A stretch of DNA of 64,000 nucleotides from contig CANXME010000057.1 of assembly GCA_948144175.1 (NCBI GenBank), forward strand, positions 82,865 to 146,864, in the 5' to 3' direction. Origin of the DNA: Closterium sp. NIES-65. Its lineage: Eukaryota > Streptophyta > Zygnematophyceae > Desmidiales > Closteriaceae. Position numbers and translations under genes: made by a program. Of the stretch, positions 51,287 to 61,267 are shown in pieces. The notes under the pieces are model-generated. The model was not told where the DNA came from. It did no database searches and saw only the letters and a program-made list of their open reading frames with translations. Positions within the stretch are counted from its first letter, which is position 1. Each line of letters opens with the position of its first letter.

Positions 51287-52285
51287 CGCCAGGCCCGCGC
51301 GCGGCCCGTACGGGCTGCGCTAGGCCCGCGCGCGGCTCGGGCCGCCCTGCGCGCGGTTCGGGCGGCTGTGCCAGGCCCGTGGGCGGCCCTTTCCTCGCTG
51401 CCCCTGCCCTCCCCCGCTGTCCCCCGTGCTTCTACTGGCGCCCCACCCCTCCTACAGCCCGTTCTCCTGAATTAGGGTTTGGGGGTGAGGGGTATGGGGG
51501 TGAAGCCACTGTGTGCCGTTCCCCTGCTCCTCCTCCTCCTCCGTCTCCCTGTGCTGCAGCTGCCGCTGAGGGGGGGTGGACTTGTTGGAGCCGTTGGAGT
51601 GGTACTAAGGGGGGGTGAAGGGGGAGTGGAGCTAGCGGTGTAGCAGCGGGTGTGTGTCAGGGGGAGTGGGATAGTTTGGGGAGGTTGAAGGGGGTGGCCG
51701 CCGTGAAGCCAGCAGCTCCAGTCGCCCGTGAGACCGTTGCGCCAGTCGCGCGTGAGCCCGTTGCGCCAGTCGCCCGTGAGCCCGTTGCTCCAGTCGCCCG
51801 TGAGTCCGTTGCTCGTCTGCCGCTACTTTTAGCCGCGGAGCCAGTTACTCCAGTAGCCCGTGTGCCAGTTGCTCCAGTTGCCAGTGTGCCAGTTGCTCCA
51901 GTTGCCCGTGTGCCAGTTGCTCCAGTTGCGCCGTGTGCCAGCAGCTTCAGCTGCCGCCCACTACCTCCTCTCCTCTCATAGTCCTCTTTCCTTCCTCCTC
52001 ACTTGCCCGTTGTGACTACCACTAGCTTTGCTCATAGTTGTGAACTTTAAACTATGGCTTCTTGAACTTGTGCTCAGAATGTGTGGTGACATTGTGATCC
52101 ACCCTGAGCTTGTACTGCTTTGCTTGCTCTGCTGATTACACCCCACTTTGGCTATGGGGGTGTGTCAGAATATTATGCTCTAGCCTGTAGTGGGGTGCTC
52201 TATAGCGAGTACAACCATTCTAGGGTTTGCTATTTGTATCCTCATTCTTGTTAGTGCAACCTCTTCTTCCTTTTAAACTTTCACA
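51287..52285 (+). mobile_element. Element H2, right half
   Basis: H2 leader resumes (CCCGTACGGGCTGCGC units), then the region conserved with G and H: pyrimidine tract and CTGCAG near 51558, PVAR-repeat frame, 3' UTR, polypurine tract (52152-52162) and 3' LTR 52163-52285 (123 bp). The base after it starts CGGGC, the TSD of the whole H2 insertion. Confidence 0.9.
51652..51981 (+). CDS. H2 small protein with PVAR/APVA repeats, hypothetical
   Basis: A 109-codon open frame from ATG 51652 (MCQGEWDSLGRLKGVAAVK), then repeats PVAREPVAPVA and PVARVPVAPVA, ending PLPPLLS. The repeats are of 7-8 residues (21-24 bp). Homologous frames in G and H are broken. No domain recognised. Being the only shared frame in the pol-less elements it could be a product of the element, or merely repetitive noncoding DNA. 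The composition (no Phe, Tyr or Asn in the repeat part) favours caution. Confidence 0.35.
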   Translation: MCQGEWDSLGRLKGVAAVKPAAPVARETVAPVAREPVAPVAREPVAPVARESVARLPLLLAAEPVTPVARVPVAPVASVPVAPVARVPVAPVAPCASSFSCRPLPPLLS

Positions 52286-52516
52286 CGGGCGGCGCAGCGC
52301 AGACGTGGGGTAGCTCAGTAACCGCAACGGTAGGTGGGCCCTAAAAAAAATCGGTCCTACGGACCTACTGGTCTGAATACCATGTCAGAAACAACTAGCA
52401 GGAATGGATGAACTAGGTCAAAGTTTGGTACAAGTATGAAAACCCTAAAGGGGCTATACCCCATATTAGCTACCCCAATACAGCCTACACATATGTAACA
52501 AATATATAATTTGACA
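52286..52516 (-). mobile_element. Copia I2 5' LTR, primer site and leader start
   Basis: LTR 52383-52516 (134 bp). Primer site TGGTATTCAGACC and hairpin GGTCC-GTA-GGACC precede AGGGCCCACC in element orientation. 52286 continues 43340 once H2 and J are removed. Confidence 0.85.
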
Positions 52517-53330
52517 TTTGGGGATACAAACCCTTGTAGGGTAATGTGCCAGGTAAAAACAAACCAGAGGGAATCCTATGGCGTGGCCACTCGAGCAATT
52601 ATTAGAGGTCAATTTCAGGCAATCAGGGGCAATCAATTGACGCAAGACGATTCCAGACGGTGCACATCAGTTCTCCGTCACGTTCAGTACGTTCATTTTC
52701 AGTTCATCCGTCGTGGCGCAAGATGATTCCAGACGGTGCACAGCGGTTCTTGCACTTCCCTCTGTAGCAAACGTTCACGAATGTCACTAGGTGAGTTCGC
52801 ATATTCCCCCTCTGGTTGGTGTCCACTCGGATCCGTCACCCTCGCTAGTTTTCAAGGTGGTTTGCTAAGGCATGATTTCGAACATTTCTGACATGCGCTT
52901 CCGCCTTACCATCGAGCGATGACTTCGCTAAAAACTGCACTGCATCATTGGACTGCACACAATGATTCTCCATATATCAAATGACTTAGATTGGTTTTGC
53001 CTCTTTGGAAGAAAAACCACACCACAGCAATGCACTACATCTGACTGGAAAATTAGAGTACGGTATCAGAGAGGCCACTGAGGGAGGCTACTAAGCTTCT
53101 AACTGCAACAGAGGCTTGACAGGACAGTGTTGCAGGAGGCGAGTCAGAAGTCAGAGTGCATGCGGGCGGCATGCGAGGATTGGTGTGCTGATGCGCTCTC
53201 ATGGTGCTTCAGCCGAGAGAATGCGCCGGAGAGCCGCTCAATTTCCTGCAACAGAGGGGGGGGGTGTGATGTTGGTGCCACACGCAGGTGCGAAAAAACA
53301 TGTGAGGTGTAGGATAGTGCAATTGGTTGA
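52517..53330. other. Intergenic, no gene seen
   Basis: 52517-52640 is homologous (inverted) to 33190-33271. Two copies of a segment with GATTCCAGACGGTGCACA occur at about 52640 and 52715 (roughly 77 bp apart). The rest shows no supported gene. Confidence 0.4.
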
Positions 53331-53860
53331 ATGCAGGCCCCAAAATGTCAGGGTAAAATACCCTGATTGCCCTGACTGGCGGCCGCTTTTTTTGGGGTTA
53401 CCCTGACCCAGTCAGCCTCCCGGATTTCTTACCCTGACTCATAAAGAGTTTGATTTTTTGTACCCTTATGAAATCCGAGTTATAGATTGTTTCCCCTGAC
53501 TTTCATCAGTGTTTTGAACCTGCTACACTGATACCGAGTCTTTCGTAGCGAGGATACGGTGGATGTTGCGCAAAACGGCGCCAGCGAGTGTTGCATTAGG
53601 TAAAATTCCCGTTACGAGCATCGAACTCAGGTCCTTTCCAATCGCAGCATTACCTCTAAGGGGGTGTCCAGCTCGTTCATTTCGGGAAATTTAGTACCCC
53701 CTCACGATCCGTGGTTCAAAACTGATCAGTGTACCTAAAAACAAATGCGCCCTGTTTCGAGTCTACCCTTTCTGTCAATTCTAGTGCGCGGACACATTCC
53801 CCCCACAAAGAGTTCAACAGTGTCACGGCTGGGTGGAAACCGAGGTAACCTGTTCCCTCG
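53331..53860. other. Intergenic with CCCTGACT motifs
   Basis: Contains the perfect hairpin TCAGGGTA-AAA-TACCCTGA (53348-53366) and four more CCCTGACT/CCCTGACC motifs up to about 53500. It may be the decayed end of a DNA element. No second terminus identified and no gene seen. Confidence 0.35.
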
Positions 53861-53863
53861 TCA

Positions 53864-54037
53864 ACCAAATTTCGCCCAGTCAACACCTCCTCTGCTGAAC
53901 GAACCGCACACACAAAAAACACCTGGAGGGCATTCCAGCCCTCCCATACGCACAAAATTCGCGAAGTCAACAGCTCCTCTGCTGAACGAACCGCACGCAC
54001 AAAAAACACCTGGAGGGCATTCCAGCCCTCCCATACG
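53864..54037. repeat. 87-bp direct tandem duplication
   Basis: Two copies of an 87-bp unit including CTCTGCTGAACGAACCGCAC and ACCTGGAGGGCATTCCAGCC, only a few differences, plus a partial third (GGAGGGCATTCCAGCC at 54063). As 87 is divisible by 3, reading frames stay open on both strands, which explains the long frames here. I do not call a gene. Confidence 0.75.
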
Positions 54038-54712
54038 CACCAATCAAACAATCAAAATTGGAGGAGGGCATTCCAGCCTGCAAGCCCGCACATGGCGATT
54101 GCAAGATTTGCGCTGAATGTGGGCAACATGCTTGACGAGTTGGTTTTTTGCTGTGTTGGCGAATCTGGATTTATGGTGCGCTTCTAAATTTGAGATGTCA
54201 TGCAATGTCGAAGGCCAGAGCGCAGGTGGTTTTGGCGAGCGTCAGGCGGGACTGGCGAAATCGTGAGGGCAGGACGCGGTGCTGTACCTAGGCTCGATGC
54301 GCACGCTGATTCCAGTTACGTGCGTCACACGATTCGAGGTACGTGCAGGGGGTGTGCCGTAACGTGAACGGGAGCCACACGCTGTCCGGAATTTTTGTAA
54401 AATTCAGTGTTACAACGCAAAATGTGGTAACTGTAGGGCCTTTACGAACAGTAAATGTACGAGCTGGATACCCCCTAACCCTGTGAAACACTTCAGCTCG
54501 CAACCGTCCAGTGTTTTTATAATTTATTGGCAATGTAATCAGGATAAGTTTTCTTTACCCTGTTTCTATCAGGTAACGAGATTGTTTACCCTAGGAGTCA
54601 GGGTTGGCCCACCCTGGAACTCTGATTTGACAGGGTGGGCCAAAACCAATTTTGGGCCCTGGTTGAATGCACCTACAGTCGTGGCACTTGTAAATACATA
54701 TGGCGTTGCCAA
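54038..54712. other. Intergenic, no gene seen
   Basis: Mostly unique sequence of moderate AT content. Segments GGTTGAATGCA occur here (54662) and at 53325, hinting at a repeated element I cannot delimit. Confidence 0.3.
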
Positions 54713-54799
54713 CATGCAGATGGCTTGCAGCACATGTCTCACATGCAGATGGCTTGCAGCACATGTCTCACATGCAGATGGCTTGCAGCACATATCTCG
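54713..54799. repeat. 29-bp minisatellite, three units
   Basis: Three tandem copies of a 29-bp unit beginning CATGCAGATGGCTTGCAGCA. The first two are identical and the third carries two changes. Confidence 0.85.
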
Positions 54800-55124
54800 C
54801 ATGCATGTGAAAACACATGTCATACATGTGCATGGCTGATGTCAGCCGTTCTCATGATTATTAATCTTGGGTGACCACATGTACCAGCTGCAGCACAAAC
54901 AGGACATCCAAAGGGCGCAACATCACAACCACTCCCACCTGCTTTCATTCAAATCGCTCCACTTGCCTTCCATTCGGGTTTCATGCTCCCTCAAGAAGAG
55001 TGCATGCCATACCTGCCAAGCTGCATGTCGTCACGCATGCATAGCGCCTTGCATCACCGTACCCACAAGCCCTTAATCTTCCTTCACAAGTCCATAACTC
55101 CTTCTACTGCATCATCACACCTGT

Positions 55125-55272
55125 ACTCGGTTCGGTTCTGTGCACGGCCATACCTACTTGGTTCGGTTGTATTCGCGGACATACCTCCTTGGTTCGGTTG
55201 TATTCGCGGACATACCTCCTTGGTTCGGTTGTATTCGCGGCCGTACCTCCTTGGTTCGATTGTATTCACGTG
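55125..55272. repeat. 31-bp minisatellite
   Basis: About 4.5 units of 31 bp around GGTTCGGTTGTATTCGCGG, the middle units identical. Followed at 55326-55470 by a purine-rich array of GGGGCAGAGG units with a period of about 12-18 bp. Confidence 0.82.
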
Positions 55273-55639
55273 CAACAGCAAGGATTTCGGGGTGGAGGTG
55301 AGCTGCTCCAGGCGCACCCGCTGGCAGATGGGGAGGGGCAGAGGAGGGAAGGGGCAGAGGAGGGAAGGGGCAGAGGAGAAGGGGCAGATGGGAAGGGGCA
55401 GAGGGGAAGGGGCAGAGAGAGAAGGGGCAGAGGGGGAAGAAGCAGAGGGAAAAGGGGCAGAGGGTGGGGGAGTAGACGGGGAAGGGGCAGATGTAGAAAG
55501 CAAGGGGGGGTACGATTGGAATGAGCAGAGAGGAGAGGAAAACCGGAGGAGGGAAGCGGGATGGCGAGTGCATTGCAGTGGAGTGACATGATAGAATATG
55601 TAAGAAAGTAGTGTAGCAGGGCAGGAGCAAAGACGTAGA

Positions 55640-58600
55640 ACTGACTGCTTGATCTCGTGCCAAGCTGACTTCAGCCTTGCGTGCCAACAGGTGCTTCCTG
55701 CAGGAGAAGAGAGAATATCGTGGACAGACAGATGAAAAAACGGGGATTTCAAAGTAGGGCTTTTAGGAGAACGAAAAATGAGAAAGAGGGGGAGAGGTGG
55801 TGGGAGGTAGGGACGAAATACAGGAAGAGAAGGGGGCCGGCAAGGGCATAGTGCGATTGTGAGAGAGAGACAATGCGGATGGGGGATGGCAGTGCCTCAG
55901 CAAGAGGAGGTGCAAGAGGTAATGAATGGTACTGTTGGAAGAAGCAGGGGTACAGCTCTGTGCGAGAGGTCCACTGGGCAAGCAGGTGGGGTGCAGCGGC
56001 GCTGGGCTCACCTGGTGTGCTGCACTGGGCTCACCTGGTGTGCTGCAGTGCCAGCACGGTGTCTCTCGTGTACGTGGCCGCTCGGATCTGCTGCTCCACC
56101 GCACTGCATCGCACAGCATGCAGCATGGGAGACCAGGCGTGGGGAAAACGCAAGTGTGAAAGAGGGTGGCATGGCATGGCATGGCTACATGTCACAGCAT
56201 CATGACCACATGTGAGGGGTTGTCAAGAACGCTATGTGGGTGGGCCCAACCACCTCGTATGCTCAACACATACAGCTCCACCACCAGGCTGATCCTGCTG
56301 CCATGCCTGCTTGAGCTGGTTCAACAGGGGTCCTTCCCATCCTTCTCTAAATTGATATTCTGAACTACAGACCTTCTGAATGCTAAACAAAAATTTACCT
56401 CTTAGCCCCTCCCTCTTACTCTCCCCCTCCACCACTCTCCCCCTCTCACACCCCCCCTCGCCCTCACTCACTCTTCCTTGCACTGCAGCAGGGCAGCGCT
56501 TGCCTCCAGCAGCTTACACTGCCTCCCATCCTGCCATGCGCCATGCACCACGCGCCATGCACCATGCACCATGCACCATGCACCATGCACCATGCACCAT
56601 GCACCATGCACCATGCACCATGCACCGTGCACCATGCACCGTGCACCGTGCACCACCCAGACGGGACGCAGAACGTGTGTGGGGGGAGGGGTGGCAAGGA
56701 CTGGGAGGTTGGGCAGGACAGGCCGTAAAGCCTAAAAGGCCCACTGGCAAGGCCAGCAAATGGGCGAGGCGGGGAAGGGCTGGTGCGGGCAGGAGGCATG
56801 CGGCATGGCGGCAGGTAGGGTTGGAGTTGCATGGCGGCAGGTAGGGTTGGAGTTGCAGGTGAAAAGGGAAAGGCAAGGAAGTGGTGTTTCTTCTTCTACT
56901 TTGTACAACTGCATCCGTGCAAGCACGTGCATGTGCAAGTGTCAAAAGCATCGGAACAGACTCGTCGCCAGTGTGTTGCATAGGGGTGAATGCAGTGAGT
57001 GCTGGTACCACAGCCACAGCAGTTAACTGGTACCAGAGGGTTCGGTGCGGTGTGCTGTAGTTGCAGTGAGCAAAAAGGAGTGGTTACCAGCGGGTGCTGC
57101 TGGAGTGTCTTGAGCTGCAGCACGGCAAGAAGGTCGTTTGTCACCCTCACGTGCTCCTGAGCGGCAACCCCAAAGACGAGACCGCGGGGGAACAGATAGG
57201 GAAGGAGGATGGCAGGCCGAGAGAAACGGTTCAGGAAAAGAAGAAGGCAATCACGGAGGGCTGTAAGTGGTAGCTGAGAGGGCCGCGCTGCATGCTCCTT
57301 CCCTGCCCACCTGCGCCAGGGTGGCTCGTGTGTAGACTGTGGCCAGCAGCAGGCGCGTGATGGCAGCCTCCCTCTCCCGCACCCTCCGCACCTCCTCCCG
57401 CACTCTGCCACATGCGGGGGAGTGGGTGGTCGGGCGAGCGGGTGGGAGGGAAGGCAGGCAGGCAGGCAGGCAGGAACATGGCTCTTCACTCGCAAAGCTG
57501 GACCTTGGAAAACGCTCGAAGCAGCTTCAAGCAACAGACATGTAGACATTCTTGTGGAAAAAACATAACATTGACAAGACTAAAAGAGGGGTCACCTGAA
57601 GGAACATCGTACCAGATCATTCAAGTTTCGGCCTGCCGAGTTCAAATCATTAAAGCCTTTATGAGTGCATTTAAGGAACTACAACAAAATTCTTTCAATA
57701 GAAGCAGGCAAGTAGCAAGCGACTGCGGCCATGACCAGTTTTATCCGTGCATGACAGCTCACCGCGTGACAGCTCACCGCGTGACAGCTCACCGCATGAC
57801 TGCTCACCGCGTGACAGCTCACCGCATGACAGCTCACCGCGTGACAGCGTCAGTGTCAGTGTTGGAGGCATCGTCCCCGAGGCTCACTGCAGGGAGGCAG
57901 AGGCACACGGAGGCAGAGGGCACACGGAGGCAGAGGGGAGGAGGGGAGGAGGGGAGGAGGGGAGGAGGGGAGGATGCACGCAGAGGCCAGAGAGACGCAA
58001 CCAGGGCAGTGGGTTGGTTGGATGCATGTGTTGACAGGGTTAGGGCTCACATGATGCTTGTTGCACGCAACACATATTCCCATTTCAGAGGCTGCTCCAC
58101 TAGAATTTCCAGACCGGTATTGAATCACAGGTGAGGCCTGTAGGTAGGTGGTACACGGTGATGCCTGTCGTACTCGTATACTCACCAAATAAAATCACAA
58201 CACACTCAACACAGTCACATCACACTTGATACAGTCGCATCACAATGAACACAGCACATTGATATACAGTCACAACGCACACTGAATGAAGGTCCTGATG
58301 TTGGCTGCAGACGACGCCACTGCATCGATGACGCGCTGCTGCAGCCTCGTCTGGCACGCCTTGTTCTGCCACGCAGCCACACACAACGTGGCACCACTGC
58401 TGAGCGCACAGTGCCGTAGCACACAAGCACACAACAGCAGCATTGATGATGGCGGAGAGAGGCCTCCAGTGCTGCACATCACACGCTACATCCGTTGCAC
58501 TTCCCCCCCCCCCTAATTCGCTACACGCCCCGCCTGAATCACTCTTCGCCTTCACCACAGCTGTAGCGCCACGGCCCTCTCGGCCGGCACCCCCACGGCC

Positions 58601-60626
58601 TTGCCAGGCCCAGCGGCTGACCCTGCTCTACCATGCACTGCCTGCCCACCGCCATGGCATGTGACTCACCGCAGCAGCCGTGGCAGCAAAAACGCTGCAG
58701 GCACCCCGGCTCCACTCCCAGCAGTGCTGCCGCGATTGCTCCAACCGCCCTGCCAGCCCCTGCTGGCTGGGCGTGCGAGAGCGTGTGTGAGGGGGCGCCG
58801 CGCGCGGGTGCAGCGAGGGGCGTGGTGGGCGAGGCTGGGGGGCACGGCGAGCGTCGGGGTCGAGCGTGCTGCTCAGGTATGCCAGTACCTGCAGGGGGAG
58901 CACGGGGCAGCACACACGAGGGCAATGAAGGGGAACGTACTGTAAGAAAGTCGGTGCAGTGGATCAAGGGACACAGCGCATCGGGACACAGCGCATCGGG
59001 ACACAGCACATCGGGACACAGCGCATCGGGAACCGAGAAATAAAATCATTTCCGCTGCCACCTTCGAGCGCGTCCCCCCATGCACCAATAACCACGCCCT
59101 ATCCCATATGTACCCTCACTCATCCCCACCTCCAACGAATTCTCTTCAACTCATTCTCTCCCCCACTCACCACGGTCTGCCCTCTTCCTCTCATCCCTCA
59201 CCGCGTTGTGCGCGTGCGGGGCATGGGCGCCCTCCGCGCTCTCCTCACTGTACACCTCCGCCACCGCCGCCTGCACCACCTGCCCCCGCGCCCACGCGCA
59301 CGGGAGCACCGGGGGTGGACGCACGGGGAGGGGCGGCAGGGAGGAAGGAGAGAGCTTTGAGACTTGTACAGACGTGCCCCCGTCTGTGCAGCACTGCCCA
59401 CCGCACCCTCATAACACATGGGGGAAGAGGGCTGGGGAGAAAGGGAGGGAGGAGAAAGAGAGTGGAGTGGAGAGGGGAGAAAACGTATGAGGTGGTGGCA
59501 TGAGAGTGGACGGGAAGAAGCGGAGGCATGGGGTGATGTAAGTAAGTGCATGGGGTGATGTAAGTAAGTAAGTGCATGGGGTGATGTAAGTAAGTAAGTG
59601 CATGGGGTGATGTAAGTAAGTGCATGGGGTGATGTAAGTAAGTGCATGGGGTGATGCAAGTAAGTGCATGGGGTGATGCAAGTAAGTGCATGGGATGATG
59701 TAAGTAAGTGCACGGGGTGATGCAAGTAAGTGCATGGGATGATGTAAGTAAGTGCATGGGGTGATGTAAGTAAGTGCATGGGGTGATGTAAGTAAGTGCA
59801 TGGGGTGATGTAAGTAAGTGCATGGGATGATGTAAGTAAGTGCACGGGGTGATGCAAGTAAGTGCATGGGGTGATGTAAGTAAGTGCATGGGGTGATGTA
59901 AGTAAGTGCACAGGGTGATGTGAGTGCATGGGGTGATGTGAGTGCATGGGGTGATGTGAGTGCATGGGGTGATGCGAGTGCATGGGGTTGTGCGCAGGGA
60001 GAAGCGGGGCACGGAGCAGAAGCAGTGATGGAGAAGCGCGAATCGGATAGGCTGTTTAACCCAACACTTTTCTCCTCCAACCCTCCATTTCACTTTCCCC
60101 CAACCACCGCGCGCATCTCACCCGCTGCTCCAGGTACTGCCGCTGCGCGTCCTCGCGGTCCACGATAATCTGCCAGGCAGCCACTCATGGACGCACACGT
60201 GGCACCGCCAATCAAGCAAAATAATATCAGCCATACGTGAGCCAGAGTAAACGTAAGAGAGACGGGTAGACAGCTGGAGCAGCGCAAATTGAACAAGCAA
60301 AACAAGAACGCGATTCGACACCGCAGGCCGCTTCGAGGCGACTCACCGAATTCATGGCCGTCCGAGGCACCGCCTCCCGCACCGCACCGCACGCTGCACC
60401 GCGCGCTGCACCGCGCGCACGGGCGAGAAAGGCTGGGGTGAGATGGCGCTGCCGTACGAGTCCACACGGAACACACAGCCCAGCGACAGGTCAGGCAGCG
60501 ACGTGCGGCGGACAGGTCGATCTGCTTCGTGAATCGTGGTGCTCGGGAAGGGGCGACGGGACGATATGCATTTGATTTCTCGAAGGACGCAAACGTAGAC
60601 TAGATGGCGAGGTAGCTTCACTCACC
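55640..60626 (-). CDS. Multi-exon host-like gene, helical protein of unknown family
   Basis: Minus-strand gene inferred from nine exons with AG acceptors and GT donors whose phases fit: 60122-60169, 59202-59279, 58670-58888, 58283-58365, 57311-57404, 57088-57156, 56472-56518, 56035-56103 and 55697 to about 55645. Joined, they read IIVDREDAQRQYLEQR, VVQAAVAEVYSEE, VLAYLSSTLDPDARR, NKACQTRLQQRVIDAVASS, VREEVRRVREREAAITRLLL, EHVRVTNDLLAVLQLKTLQQ, CKLLEASAALLQCKE, AVEQQIRAATYTRDTVLALQ, RKHLLARKAEVSLARDQA. The phase-2 junctions complete Gln, Asp and Arg codons. The protein is Leu/Gln/Arg-rich, probably alpha-helical or coiled coil. No family recognised. The 5' end (SLPDLSLGCVFRVDS, 60348-60500) and the 3' end are uncertain. 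Introns carry minisatellites. Exon codon use differs from the transposons. Confidence 0.72.
56543..56657. repeat. 7-bp microsatellite-like array (CACCATG)n
   Basis: About 16 heptamers GCACCAT, some GCACCGT, within an intron of the minus-strand gene directly upstream of the 47-bp exon. Protein-like frames (HAPCTM repeats) are by-products. Confidence 0.9.
57752..57847. repeat. 15-bp minisatellite GACAGCTCACCGCGT
   Basis: Six to seven units of 15 bp in an intron. A GGAGGA run follows at 57935-57975. Confidence 0.85.
58968..59031. repeat. 15-bp minisatellite GGGACACAGCGCATC
   Basis: Slightly more than four units, intronic, between the 73-codon and the 26-codon exons. Confidence 0.85.
59526..59990. 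repeat. 22-bp minisatellite with GTAAGTAAGT core
   Basis: About 20 units of GTAAGTAAGTGCATGGGGTGAT, with 26-bp variants that have an extra GTAA and a shorter set near 59930-59985. It lies in an intron of the minus-strand gene (between exons 60122-60169 and 59202-59279). On the plus strand every unit holds GTAAGT, a perfect 5' splice consensus. Open frames across it encode TYLHHPMHL-like repeats and are not genes. Confidence 0.92.
60348..60500 (-). pseudogene. Candidate 5' exon of the host-like gene, with frame slip
   Basis: Reads SLPDLSLGCVFRVDSYGSAI, then AVQRAVQRAV, and ends EAVPRTAMNS before the donor GTGAGT at 60346. The two halves are in different frames because GGTGC is present twice (5-bp tandem duplication near 60375). 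One copy fewer would give one frame. This may be a sequencing or assembly slip or a true frameshift. A further donor (CGAAG|GTGAG, 60626) upstream may mark a leader exon. Confidence 0.45.
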
Positions 60627-60784
60627 TTCGCGATTACACTGACTAGCTTGTGTATACGTTCGTATTAGAGAGCGCTGCTCCCGAGCATGAGTGACGGTTG
60701 GGGCGATAGAACCGAGACAGGCAGCGCGATCGTGGCGACTGCGAAACGCGCGGGAAGGAGAGAAGTAGAAAGAGGGTGATGTTA

Positions 60785-61264
60785 GGGCGCGTCAGATCCG
60801 TTACAAGGTGATTTGGTCGACAGTTTGGTCGACAATATCTTTCGCCAAAGTCGACAACATGGTCGACTTCAATAACGACCAATATCCGGCCACATTTACA
60901 GGGCCGAAAAATCTGACACATTTGGTGGCCGATTTGATGGCCGCTATGCAAATGTTTCAGATTTGCAGTTCGCCAGGGTCGCCGGATTGTGCGACGGAAT
61001 CGCAGATGCAGTACTTGTGTGACACGTTGCGTCGCACGAGTTGGCGACGTCGCGTAGTGACTGTAGCGATCTCAGGTCGACAGATTGGTCGACTTTCGAG
61101 TCGACTGCACGTCGGAACTTTGTCGAATGCTGAACCGGCCATCATTTTTTTTTACAAATGGCCGGATTTGACGAACTCTTCGAAAATCTTCGCGGATGTC
61201 GCGAATGTGTTACCTTCGCTAATTCCGGCCGGCCGGATTTTCCGACAACGGATCTGACGCACCC
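60785..61264. mobile_element. PIF/Harbinger-like MITE, 480 bp
   Basis: Terminal inverted repeats of 18 bp, GGGCGCGTCAGATCCGTT at 60785-60802 and its complement with one mismatch at 61247-61264. Flanked by TTA on both sides (60782-60784, 61265-61267). A 3-bp TTA duplication and GGG termini fit the PIF/Harbinger superfamily. No transposase. The interior has GGTCGAC motifs. It sits about 160 bp upstream of the minus-strand gene's first donor, in its probable promoter. Confidence 0.87.
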
Positions 61265-61267
61265 TTA

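Noticed and set aside
33272-52516. A single giant element with inverted LTRs as terminal inverted repeats
   Set aside because: No matching target-site duplication on the two sides, and the arms are ordinary copia halves with other insertions. Inverted duplication fits better.
53716-54051. Gene with PPR-like motif (AYGRAGM)
   Set aside because: The resemblance is a few residues within an 87-bp duplicated unit and is not in one continuous frame.
56543-56657. CRISPR-like array or repeat protein (CACCATG)n
   Set aside because: Seven-base units without spacers, a simple repeat in an intron.
59198-60093. Long minus-strand frames with TYLHHPMHL repeats (over 200 codons)
   Set aside because: They translate the 22-bp intronic minisatellite. 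All three frames stay open for the same reason.
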